Below, one piece after another: positions 1 to 10,600 of a stretch of DNA of 27,163 bases. Origin of the DNA: Chromera velia (taxonomy: Eukaryota; Sar; Chromeraceae); the NCBI GenBank assembly GCA_018398765.1, contig JAHBMJ010000648.1, positions 15,990 through 43,152 of the forward strand, in the 5' to 3' direction. Position numbers and translations under genes: made by a program. The notes below the pieces were generated by a model that saw nothing but the letters and a program-made list of their open reading frames with translations, did no database searches and was not told where the DNA came from. Numbering within the stretch: position 1 is the stretch's first letter; each line of letters starts with the position of its first letter.

Positions 1-177
1 TCTCTCTGTGGTCCATCCATCTTTTTGTTCGTCTGCGTGTCACCGCACCGCACCAAAAAACTCTACTGGCGCAACTTCGTTTCACGAACCCCACACGAGC
101 ATCCTCCCCACCTGTCTCTGGGACCATTTTCTTGGTCTTCATCCTCACACACTGTGTGTTTTCTTCTTTCTTTCCTT

Positions 178-762
178 CTAGTCCTCCACCTTGAAGAGCA
201 TGCATTTCTCTAGAGGGAGCACCTCTTTGAGAAATTCTTCCGCATCCTCTGCCTCAAATTCGGATGAGATGACCACCTCCCACTTGTCCCCCCGAGGCAC
301 GAAGATTCGGTTCTCTAGGTCGCTCTCGCGAACAACCGCCATATACTTGTCTTTCGATGACCCAAAGTCAGTGTCAAAAAGCGCTTCTGGAAAAGTGTTC
401 TCCTCGAAGAATTGTCCCTTGAAGTCGACGGCAGAGTTGGTCATTCGGATCAACAGCGTCTTTCCAAACTTCAAAGCCATCACCAACTCCTTGCGCAAAT
501 CTTCCCGCACTTCCTCTACAGTCTTGCCCTGAACTTTGGACATCAGGTGTTTCTTTGCCTCCACGATTGTCGTGTGTCGATAAGAAAAGAATCTGTCCAC
601 ATTGCCCGACTTATCCAAAAACAGAGGAACCTTCCCGGCCGTGTGGGCCGTCTCCTGAGCCTCCAGGAGGGCGGTCAACTTGATGGGCTTCACTTCCATC
701 TGTGTTTTTCTTAGAGGCTCTCTGCAGGTTACAGAGTAGTGCGTCCACTTGACCCCCGCCAA
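178..762 (-). CDS. IQANK1-like C-terminal region (last exon or small whole gene)
   Basis: An open frame of 194 codons ends in TAG at 178-180. The well-formed part starts at about 699, where an ATG directly follows ...ACACAG, a good 3' splice site on this strand. The first ~21 residues (762-700) may therefore be intron, and the exon may really be 178-699. Recognisable segments are LLEAQETAHTAGKVPLFLDK, then FFSYR, a charged helical stretch (KTVEEVREDLRKELVMALKF), LLIRMTNSAVDF, NTFPEALFD and a C-terminal DKWEVVISSEFEAEDAEEFL. This order recalls the C-terminal region of IQ-motif/ankyrin-repeat (IQANK1-type) proteins, in which a P-loop-like fold follows the repeats. I recall that family from memory, so the name is tentative. 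No ankyrin repeat or IQ motif is visible here. They would lie upstream on this strand (beyond 763), where I could not find phase-compatible exons. The gene runs opposite to the peptidase gene at 2145. Confidence 0.6.
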   Translation of the reverse strand: MAGVKWTHYSVTCREPLRKTQMEVKPIKLTALLEAQETAHTAGKVPLFLDKSGNVDRFFSYRHTTIVEAKKHLMSKVQGKTVEEVREDLRKELVMALKFGKTLLIRMTNSAVDFKGQFFEENTFPEALFDTDFGSSKDKYMAVVRESDLENRIFVPRGDKWEVVISSEFEAEDAEEFLKEVLPLEKCMLFKVED

Positions 763-1026
763 CTATATATGTGTTCGTGGCCGGGGAAAATCGAAATGAT
801 TCGAGTACCACTTTGAATTCTTTGCAGACACAGTCAGCGAAAAGGCGAGGACATGAGCTCACGTTGACTGGTGCAGTTGAGGTTTCTTCCTCTGAGAGAC
901 TGAGATCCCAGCATTGAGTTCATCGTCACTGCTTGTTATGTAAAGCGGGCAGTGTGACTGACCTTTGCAGTTTTATTTATTAATAATTAATGCACGCATG
1001 ATTTCCCCGTAAATTTTGTCAATTGC

Positions 1027-1105
1027 AAAAAAGTGATGGTGCAGGGGCTCGAACCCACGACCTAGCTCGCACCCCAAAAATTCGCGCTTTCCGGGCCATT
1101 CGCAC
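1027..1105 (-). pseudogene. tRNA-derived relic with B box and Pol III terminator
   Basis: Read on the minus strand, GGTTCGAGCCC (1055-1045) is a perfect RNA polymerase III B box. An A-box-like TGGCCCGGAAAG starts 43 nt upstream at 1098, which is tRNA spacing. A T6 run (1032-1027) lies just downstream, as in a Pol III terminator. The segment before and through the B box (GGTCGTGGGTTCGAGCCCC) looks like a lysine-type tRNA T-arm. However, the T-stem has two mismatches, and the expected acceptor arms (GTGCGAA and CACCATC) do not pair. This is more likely a tRNA pseudogene or SINE head than a working tRNA. Confidence 0.4.
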
Positions 1106-1833
1106 ACTTCGCGTGCGTCAGATCTGTATATCAGTAACAGCTTGTATTGCACGCGGTACTATCATATTCATATAATTTTTCGTTACCGTTATATTTTTCG
1201 TATCGGTATGAAAGCCTATATATATATACACATACATATTAATATATGGGATACACCCAACCAGTTGGGTGAGTGCCTCGGGGGGCCATTTAGGGGGTCG
1301 GCCATAATTTGATTGCATGTTGGGCATGTCTTGCCTGCAATGCATGCATAGGCAAATGGCGGAACGTGCGCAAAATATGCTTTTCGGGACCGCGCATGAA
1401 TACATATATGCAATCCTTCAACGGTTCGGGGATGCATAGCACGTCCCAGCATACCGGCCATAGACTGCTCGGCATTGGGAGTCGTGCCTAGACCTGTTTG
1501 CCTAGAGTCTATCCAGTCGGGTTGATTTTGCAACGACACATATGCAATTAACTTATACCGCGGCGCCATGCGCACTTATACTGGAGGGGCACGTATCATG
1601 AAGAGCGAAGTATATATAATATTATAGTGCGATCGCGGCTCCGTGCGAGTTGCTTGAGGGGCATATTTGGGAATTTGGGCGACACCGACCGTGATGGAGA
1701 CAGAACCGAATCCCCCCCCCCCCAAAAAATGAAAAAATGCGTTATGCGGATGCTTGCGATCTCAGGGCCTCTCGGCTGATCTCAGCAGAGCTGAGCTGCC
1801 CCCCGAGGCGATACAGCTCGATTCGATCACGCA

Positions 1834-1841
1834 TGCATGCA
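1834..1841. promoter_or_regulatory. TGCATGCA palindrome, about 310 bp upstream of the peptidase ATG
   Basis: A perfect TGCATGCA palindrome sits inside GCATGCATGCAG. GCATGC-type sites are known targets of apicomplexan AP2 (ApiAP2) transcription factors. Its use here depends on the organism being a relative and is inference. Confidence 0.25.
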
Positions 1842-1992
1842 GTATATCTCGATCTCTCTCTCACATATATTAATATAGTAAGGATCGACGTCATGCATCC
1901 GTATCTACCTGCATGTCTTGTTTGTTAGAAGCAAGAAGGAAAGAAAGCGCCAAGGTCAAAGAGATCATCAAAGGAAGCTCAAGAGCAGACAC

Positions 1993-2000
1993 TGCATGCA
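1993..2000. promoter_or_regulatory. TGCATGCA palindrome, about 150 bp upstream of the peptidase ATG
   Basis: This is a second perfect TGCATGCA palindrome upstream of the start codon at 2145. Two copies within 170 bp of 5' flank are suggestive. TGCATGC also recurs in intron 9 and elsewhere, so background frequency must be considered. Confidence 0.25.
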
Positions 2001-2144
2001 TATCTTTCATCAAGGCAAACAGGCCAACAGCAAGACGACAGCAGCAACTCTCCTTCATTTACTCAGTTACACATGCTACCGGGAATAGAACGCTAGTAAG
2101 AAGGCAGGAAACCGCGCAGGAAGAGAGGAAGAAGGGACAAGAAG

Positions 2145-2219
2145 ATGAGGGCTTCAGTCCCCCCCTTTCTTTTTGTCCTCGCTGCCTCCTGCCTGTTTGG
2201 GTCTTATGAGACCCATGCA
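2145..2219 (+). other. signal peptide (residues 1-25) in exon 1
   Basis: The first residues are MRASVPPFLFVLAASCLFGS, followed by YETHA: one basic residue, a hydrophobic core of about 16 residues, then small or polar residues and a plausible cleavage after THA. This decides the start, because the ATG at 2145 is the one that yields a signal peptide and joins in phase to exon 2. The mature N-terminus would begin RRHKRRQR, strongly basic, followed by a Ser/Pro-rich stretch (residues ~41-55). Confidence 0.75.
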
Positions 2220-3243
2220 AGGCGGCACAAGAGAAGGCAGCGTCTTCTTGACATGGACTTCGTCTCCTCCCCGGAAGCTTCCCCGTCATCGCCACAAAAA
2301 CAAAGCAGCAGAGGTGAGTAAGGATAACATGTGTTGAGAGAGGAGGGATACTGGTACATGCCGCTTGCTTGTTGTCCTCACGAACAAAAACATGGTCTGG
2401 AAGAGAAATCTTCCTATTCCAGTTGGGACACAAATTTCTTTCCCGGTGTTTGTCTTTGCACTGCTCCACTCCGTCTACATGCATGAATGAAGAGAAAGGC
2501 GTTCGTTCATGTTCCCCTTCTGTTCTTGCACGCAATCCATCCGCGTGCACGCGAGAAGCAGTGTACTTTTGGTTTTGCATGTTGACATGTACGGAGCTGT
2601 TGTTTGCTGTATGGTCTCCTGAAGATGCAGGGATGGAGGAGGTGACGCAGCCCGAGAACCCTCCTGTCCTGGTGTCTCCCACGGACGTCCGAAAATTTCA
2701 CTTCATTCTGCACAGAGAAGACTTTCCGGATCCAGACAACTCCCTGCAGCACTTCCAGCACCTCTCACTGGAGGACGACAAGAAACATGTCAGTCACTCA
2801 AACAGTCAAACAATTACAGGCAGGCAGGAACGATTTGAGTCAGTCAGTCAATCAGTCAGTCAATCAGTCAGTTCAGGAATCAATCAGGCAAGCAGGGGGG
2901 CAGTCAGGCAGTCCAACAATTGGTCAGTCAAGTCAGGTTCAAATTCATGGTAGACAAATACATTCTCGGATAAGAACGTCTTTCGACCCTGACAGCATAT
3001 TTGAATGTGGGCCAGGGAAAAAATCCCATTCCAACAAAGAAGACCATTAACGCCTCCGCCTTCCTTCTTGATAAGGGCAGATTTCGACTGTGAACAGCAA
3101 CGTCCAGGCCCTGATTGTGGAAGACGCAGAGGAAGACCACGCAGCAGCTGCCGTGTGTGTGAGGACGGGACACTACAGTGACCCCGAGGAAAAACCGAGA
3201 CCCGGCCTCGCACACTTCTGCGAGCACATGCTCTTTATGGGGT

Positions 3244-3287
<44 letters not shown>

Positions 3288-6200
3288 CAGAGAGGACTTA
3301 CATTTTGGAGGAGAGATCCATGAAACACCTTGCTGACTGTCAACAATGCATTCCTACCTGACAGGATTTCAAGCTAATTGGTTTAGAATTTCGGGCATGT
3401 CTAAGCATGGTGAAACTTTTGCTGGGCTGAAGGATTTTGGTGGCCATGTAAAAAGTTAGGGGCGACAACCGGGGAGGGGGTGAACGGAAAAAATGAGAGC
3501 TTGCTTTATCTGATTGGAAAGGTGATTAATTCCCTTGTTTTCCATGTCTGTCTCTCCTCTTACTGATTTTGACAGGAACAAAAAGCTGTCAGAGAATGAA
3601 TTCCAGGACTTCCTCGCCAAAAATGGGGGGTCCTCGAACGCCTTCACATCAGGGTCGGAAACCTGCTACTACTTCACATTGGCAACCGTCAGTCAGTGTT
3701 TGGCGTGTGTGGGTGTGTGTGGTGTGTGTGCGTGTCCACATGAGTATGTGTATGTGCATGCTTATGTGCATGCTTTGCTTTTCTTTGAGTTTCCGTCTCT
3801 CTCCTGTGTCTCATTCTACGTCAGTGCCTCGGGAGTCTGCCTGCCGGTCCCTTCCCTTTGCAAACTGATTGGTTTGCTCTATGAACTTTGTCTGTTCGGC
3901 CCATTCTTCATTTGTTTTGGAGTTTCGCACAGCTTTGGCATTTTCCAACCCCTTTATTTTCTCACCACAGTGGTTGATCAATCCTCTTGATTCACTTTTT
4001 CTCCCTCCTTTGTGCAGGCCCCTCAGGACGACGAGACGAAGAAGACAGGAAGCAAAAAGTCCTCTGAGGTCGGTCAGACTTCATCTCCACACATGACATA
4101 GTCTCTTACGTAGAAATATGCCTGGAGCACATCTTGATGATGTGCAGACATATGTGCACGAACACGTATGCATCTGCCTGTCTGACAGGAAGTTTTGGGA
4201 ATCCACAGTCACATGACCCGATCCTCTCTGTGCACATGAATGCATTTCTCCATTAACCCATGCATTGACAGATCTACCAGACTGTGACTGTCTGCTGGCT
4301 ACAATCTTTGGCACGTCTACAGATATGTTTGCACGAACACATACAAACATAGATACGTGCATCCTTACATACAGAGACAGACAGACTGATAGAAGGTGCA
4401 TGGCTTGCTTCACTCCCCTGACTGCAGGAGAGTGACCACAGTGGAAAGTCCGAGGAGGCATTCCTAGAGGCTCTGGGGATGTTTGCCTCTTTTTTCTTCG
4501 AGCACTCCAAATTTGATTCCTCTGCAGTGGAGAGGGAGGTGCACGCTGTGGACCAGGAACACGCGAAGAACAAGCAGGCTGATGTGTGGAGAGGCAACAG
4601 GGCGATGGGTGTGGCGATGTTCAACCAGGATCATCCGAGGTTGGTAGGTGCGTTTGCTGAAAGCATCGGAAAGCATGATTATGCGAATCATGGTTTTGAA
4701 GGTTGCAACACTGATTGGTTTCAAGTATACTTCTTGTGCTGCTGTCTGGCACCAGACGGCATCAGCGAACGTCGCTCGCCCTTCTGGATGTTGGGTTTGA
4801 CTCCATTTTCGGAAGTGACGTTCTCTTCAATCTCTTTCTCAAGCTCCCTACGTGCTCTTGTTTCTTTACAACGGAGCTACAACGCATCTGGATGTGCATG
4901 GATTATTTTCTTCCGATGGAATGTGTTTGCATTTATGTTCGTTTGGTGTACAGATCAAAATTTGGCACTGGGGACATCGACACCCTCTGGTCCTCTTCTT
5001 CCTCTTTTCCTCCTTCTACAACTAGCGTTGCTTCGAAAGAGGGACAGGAACAAGGAGAGGGGCAGAAGAGGAAGACCGACAAGAAGGGCGTAAAGAGAGA
5101 CACCACGGCTCTTCTGATAGCTCTGGAAGAATTCTTCGAGAAGTGGTACACGCCCTTCCATATGTCTGTCTCTGTTGTCTCGAAGTTCCCTCGAGAAGTG
5201 GTCAGTCGCTCTCTACACATACTTTTATTTCTGGATATATTATTACTTTGAATCTGTGTATTTCTATGTTCTATTGAGCTCGCTTCTTTTCCTATGTATT
5301 TGTTCAGTATTAGTACAATCAGCAGGCAGATCATTCTGGACAATTCATTGCGGCGCTTTACTCAAACTATATCTGCCAGTATATTTTGCGAAGCACTATG
5401 AGCATCTGAGTATTTCTGTGGCTGTCCACGCATAGGACAGCAACCATTTGCTCTTATTTCCTTTTTGCTCATGCAGATTCGCACCAAGTTAGAGTCTCTT
5501 CTGACGTACGGAAGCCAAGAAGTCGACAAAGAGAAGGGCAAGCCCACAGACCCCCCAGACTACATTTGGCAGGGCCTCACCGTGGCCCCAAAAGAAAACC
5601 AAACAACCACGAGTTCCGAGGGTACCTGTACAGCCGCAGTCGAGCCTTTGAACGACTTTGTGAAGGACTTAAGTCTGACACCCCCACTCGTTAGGATTGT
5701 CCCCATTGACCCCTACAGAGAGTACAAACTCGTTTGGGTCATTAAGTTCAGGTGAGTAGAGCTGTCAGACGCAGACGTTTAAACATTCGCGTTGTCTATC
5801 AGACGAAGGGGGGCATCAACCAACGGAATGACGTCCATGCAAACAATCTCTGGGTCAATAAGCCGAGAATTCGGACAAACTCTTTGCTCCACCCCCTAGT
5901 GCACGTCTCTGTGCGTGATATGAATGTATTTATGCATGCGTGTGGGCACATATCAACATTAATTCTTCCTGCACAACTGCAGTCCTGAGGAGGAGGCCCC
6001 CCCCTCTGCACATCCCGAATGTTTCCACAAACAGAGGGACAAGGCGAAGAAGGAAACTCAGGAAAGGGGAGAGCGGGGCAGGTGCAGAGGGAACGAAAGG
6101 TGTCCCATTTCGCTGACGAGACGTCAATTTGATATCCTGAGACCGGACAGGTTTGTATGACTCTCTGCTGCTTGCACGTCTCTCTTTCTCTACAATCCCC

Positions 6201-7644
6201 CCCCCCTCTCTGTCTCCCCCCCTCTGCTTGTCTGTGTACCTGCCTACCTACCTACCTACCTGCCTGCGTGCCTACCCGCTTGCCTGCCTCCTGGCCCGCC
6301 CGACTGGCCTGCTATCAGCTTGTTCGTGTGCTTGCTTGCGTGCCCTTATTCGTCTCTTTCTGTCCCTCTGTGCACTCAGGTACATTCATGTCTCCTCCTC
6401 TGCGTGCTTCTCAATGTGTCATTGACCTTCGTCCGCATAGAATTCATACTCTCTGACACACACCCACATGCATGCATGCATGCAAACCCATATATTGTAT
6501 CCCTCGGGGGGCTGGCAGGTACTTGTCCCATGTGATCGGGTACGAGGGCAGAAAGTCCTTCTCCTTTCTCCTCAGACAGCTGGACCTGGCCAATTCTGTG
6601 GTGGTCGGGCTGGACGAGAGGGAGGCGGACTACGCGGTGGGTCTCTTTGTGAGTTGGTGGAGGGGGATGTATACTTGTTCAAGTGCTGTAGCAGTCTTCA
6701 TCGTAAAGGTTGTAATTCTTTCTCGGGTGAACGAGACGGCAATACAAGCACAACATAGAAATCAGAGATCTTCCAGGAAGACTGTCTCACTATGTATCGC
6801 CCATCTTTGGGTCTCTTTTTGCATGTGCGTCGTATTTCGTTCCTCTGCGTGCGTGTGTGCTACTTTTCTTTTTTCTTCGTGCAGACCTTCTCCATCTCCG
6901 TGAAGGCATCCCAAAAGGGGTGGCTCCAGAGAAACGACCAGCTCACACAACTGCTTTTCCAGTATCTCAAATACCTCAAGTCAGTCAGTTTAATGGGCAG
7001 GAAAAGATGTGAGTCAGACAGCCGCGCGGACGTAGGGCAGAAAAGGAGGACTCAAGAATAAAAGAGCAGACCAAGAGAAAACAACAAAGTAGGGCAGAAA
7101 ACAGAAGCTCTGAAAGAGAGACGTGCTCCTGGTCCACGTGCAAGACTCTTTCTTTCTTTCTTTCTTTCTTTCTTTCCTTCTTCCTTCCTTCCTTCCTTCC
7201 TTCCTTTTTTTCAAGGCTTCAAGAACCGGTCGGTGACTTGCTGAAGCCTCAGGGATTTGAGAAGGCGGCAAAGTGTCATTTCTTTCCTTTCCAATTCATT
7301 GACTCCTTTGTCTCTTTTTTTCTTTTTTCGTCTTTTTGTTTTTTGCTGCGTTCGATATGAAAGAAATGCATTTGAATTCTCTGTATGATTGAATCTTTAA
7401 ATGTTGGTGTTCCCGTGATTCTGCCTGCCAATGCTCGCAGAGACGAGTGGAAGACCGCACAGAGGTGGGGAGACAGTTCGTGTTGCTCTATTCTCTTTCC
7501 CTTCTTTTGAATTTCATCTCCTCTTAGCTTGGAAACTTGTCGTGCAAGACTGGTTCGCGTTCACTCGAAACTTCAGGCCCTCAGTGTTCTCTGACATGCA
7601 TTTTCAGTCTTTGCTTTTTGCCCCACCGCACGCATGCACGCACG

Positions 7645-7682
<38 letters not shown>

Positions 7683-10600
7683 AAGTATATACGCGAGAGG
7701 GAAAGGTAGCCTGTCGCTCTCTGTCCATCTGCGAGAAGGGGTTGCCGCAGAACGTTCTGCGTTTTGTTTCTCTGTTTGGAGATTATGTGTGACTTTTGTG
7801 CTCCCTTTTTCGTTGCTGCAGACTTGCTGCAGAAGGCCCAGGAGCAACGGAGCAGCATCCTTTGTTGGACACATTCAAGGAGTTGTTGCTGATTGAAGGT
7901 ACGTAGGTACATGCTGACGCTCGGTCTGTCTGTTTGTCGATGAAGCCATGCTTTTCGGCAACAAATACACCGAATGACAGTGTCGCAGTACCGAAGCCCT
8001 TGGAACGTTTGTCGCATTATTTCATCTCTCCCTCTTGAATGCGTTTTGCTCTGACTTAGCACACTCCTTCGCGTCTTTCTGTGTGCTCATCTTCGACGGA
8101 CGGCTGGGCGTTTGCTCCTCTTTGCATCTTGTCTGTTCAAAGTGCTCATGATCACACAATTAAGCCAAAAACGCGAAAAAGCCCGCATGCTTCCAAAGGA
8201 ACACTGCATTCCTGCATGCCTGCAGACTTTGCGTTTGATTTCTGGATCCCTGATGACAGTGAGGATCTGGCTATTTCCTTGGCTTATTCAGGAGTGTCCA
8301 TGCCGAGGGACTCGAAACTCTGGGTGGCGGGCGATGATAAGGCCATGCTGTCAGTGAACCCGAAAGTAAGACAAACAGGCAGGCACACACGCACTTTGAG
8401 AGCGAGTGACAGAGGAGTAGGGCTGGAACGATTGCCATCAGGTCTTGTGGGGACTTGTCCTTTTCAGAACGAGGATGTTGCTTCGAGACTGTTTGTACGA
8501 CCCTGCACCTTGCCGTCTGCCTGCTGCGTGCATCTGTGCTTTTGCGGCAATTTGTGCTGCAGAGACCTTGACGGAGCCCGCCATTGGGACCCGAGGAAGG
8601 ACGGTAGTGGGGGTCCAGATCTTTCTCTGATTACAAAATATTCGGGGGAACTCCTGGACCTTCTCACACCAGAGGTGTGTCTGACAGGGGAAAGGGGGGG
8701 CAATTCATCACTCGCACACAGTATGCTGGAGGCAAGAGAAGGGCGAAAGCGTTTTTTGAATCCTTTTGTGCTCAGTTGGAGGCCCAGTAATTCTGCAGTC
8801 GTTGCATACTTGGTGCACAGTCCACCTACGACTGTGGAAGAAAAGTGTGAGAAAGCTCATTCTTTGACGTATCATGTTGCTGTTGCATCCAACTTTTTCT
8901 CTCTGTCTCCTTAATTGTGTTTGCTTTCAGTCTGTGATTGTGGTGGAAACGGCCGGAGAAGACGAAGACGACCCTACAGAGGACGACTCGGGCACGGGGG
9001 GCGGCCCAATCCAGACACCCGCAGCACGGGGGACGTCTCCTCTGTCTGCCCTCGAGACGGCCGGCCTGGTCTCCTCTTCTTCTACGGGGTTCATCGAGCT
9101 CTCCCTCGGGGGGCCTGGAAGCACCCCTGTCACCCACACAGGAGAGACGACCATCACCCCTGACATGCACAGACCGTCTCCTCCGATCAAACAGAGAGCA
9201 CACCCCCACCACGGGTTCCACCGCCACATGCGCCACAGACACTACGGCAAAGACTCCTCTACCCCCATCAGCATGTCTTCGTCTCGACTTGCACCACCAT
9301 CAACGCACAGTCCTGTGCAGAGCAGCAGGGGTTTTCTCCATCTCGACCAATCGATGGCTTTGAGGGAGAAAGAGAGTGAGGCAGAGGAGGGAGAACTCCA
9401 TTGGAGAACGGAGAAGTTCTATAACGTCGAGTTTGCCGTCTCGAGAATGTCGAGACGCACACTCGAAGGATGGCAAAACGCAAACAGATGCTCTCAAAAC
9501 TGCCACCAGTGGAGCCTCCCGGGTGAATTCTTCGCTTGATTGACTGTCTTTTCTCTCCTTTTCATTTCCATTTCCTGCTCCCCCTTCCGTGTCAAGTGTC
9601 TCTTTGCTCTCTCCCTTTCTCTATCTAAGTCCCTTTTCTCGCAAGTCTCTACCTTTGCTCTCCACTGTGTACTCCCTCACATTGTCATGCAGGCATGTGG
9701 GCACGTGCCTGTCAAGCCAAGCCTCTGCACGAGTAAGTGTGACGGCATCCCACTTCTGACATCATATGTGCGAGATCCCGATGTATATGTATGCGTGTGC
9801 CTGCCTGTGTTGAATGCAGGACCCAACAAGTACCTGACTGCCGAGGCCTCCCTCCGAGCCCAATTAGACTCCACCTTCCCTCCCGACAAGCGCCGTGCCG
9901 TATACGAGCAGATGAAGAAAGGAAGGTCCAGGAAGGACAAGGTGGAGGGCCCCACGCTCTTGAAGGATCCCAACGCACAGGCAGGCGCAGACGCAGAGAG
10001 TCTGCCGGGCTGGAGGGTCCTCTGGAAGAAGGACGACAGGTAAAAAGGTGGAAGGGAAATTCAGTCATCTGCTTCTTCATGCATTTATTTGTGCGTAGGG
10101 ACTGAACTTGTATCGGTTCTGAAACATATAGAGACAAGTCGGCTAATGAACAAAAGGAATACGGTAGAAGTAAGAACGCGATATTTTCTTGAGCTAAGCC
10201 CGATTGCAGGTTGGGCCAACGCCAATAAAGCCTCCCTTGTATGCATTCATTCATTCGCTCGTTCGTTCATTCATTCATTCATTCATTCATTCGTTCGTTC
10301 GTTCATTCATTCATTCATTCATTCCGAGTCTGCAGGTTTCTTGAACCCTGGATGTTGATGGACGTCCAATTCTACGGACTGAAGGAGCGGCAGCACACAG
10401 CAAAGGATAAGGTACTTCTGTCTTTCTGTCTCTGCTTCTAGAGGAGAAAGGTCAAACATTTGACTGGGGGGCACAAGAATGAGAGTGCATTTTTTTCTTT
10501 CTTCCAATTGACGGATTATGCATTAAAGGTGCGAAAGTAAAGTTGACGGGATTCCGAAGAGAAGACGTCGCGAGGAGAACGATGACAAACGGAATCGGCA

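Larger units (their letters stand above)
763..2144. other. intergenic or intronic stretch without supported exons
   Basis: I see no exon with family similarity on either strand. The open frames at 1118-1575 (minus) and 1737-2209 (plus) look like chance frames. The stretch contains a tRNA-derived relic (1027-1105), an alternating AT tract at about 1215-1250, a C12 run at 1712-1723 followed by A6, and two TGCATGCA palindromes. It should hold the 5' flank of the peptidase gene, and possibly upstream exons or the promoter of the minus-strand gene. Confidence 0.5.
2740..5200 (+). other. M16 domain 1: catalytic zinc domain (exons 2-7)
   Basis: Exon 2 ends in HFQHLSLEDDKKH and joins to exon 3, which carries the N-terminal beta strand (NSNVQALIVED), the AAAAVCVRTGHYSDP strand and turn, and GLAHFCEHMLFMG (H154, E157, H158). 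Exon 4 has the family signature NGGSSNAFTSG followed by YYF. Exon 6 has the helix with FFEHSKFDSSAVEREVHAVD followed by QEH, where E261 is the distal zinc ligand. Exon 7 resumes with SKFGTGD. Exon 5 (17 codons) and a Ser/Lys-rich loop in exon 7 (about 40 codons) are insertions with no counterpart in IDE. Confidence 0.9.
5477..8990 (+). other. M16 domain 2 (exons 8-17 start)
   Basis: LVRIVPIDPYREYKLVWVIK in exon 8 matches the start of the second IDE domain. Exon 10 carries RYLSHVIGYEGRKSFSFLL, the counterpart of IDE's YLGHLIGHEG strand and loop. Exons 11-14 supply the following strand and helix (FSISVKASQKGW, LLFQYLKYLK, HPLLDTFKELLL). Exons 15-17 run from FAFDFWIPDDSEDL to YSGELLDLLTPE and then SVIVVETAG, equivalent to IDE's LDKLRPENVRVAIV. 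Exon 9 (5983-6150) is almost entirely a basic, low-complexity insertion, and exon 13 is a 24-nt microexon. Confidence 0.85.

Noticed and set aside
1118-1575. Minus-strand frames of 95 and 119 codons upstream of the peptidase
   Set aside because: They run through AT microsatellite-like sequence, have no family similarity, and overlap each other in different frames.
4134-4186. TTGATGAT (C-box-like) and CTGA (D-box-like) in intron 5, as an intronic C/D snoRNA
   Set aside because: No terminal stem, no C'/D' pair, and the spacing is short; the motifs are common by chance.
8826-9242. 138-codon minus-strand frame opposite exon 17
   Set aside because: It is the antisense of a codon-biased insertion in a well-supported exon and has no family similarity.
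9540-9819. Open frame reading through intron 17 into exon 18
   Set aside because: The GTGAAT donor at 9523 and GCAG acceptor at 9819 join in phase 1 and restore family alignment (LPGPNKYLTAEA); the open intron is chance.
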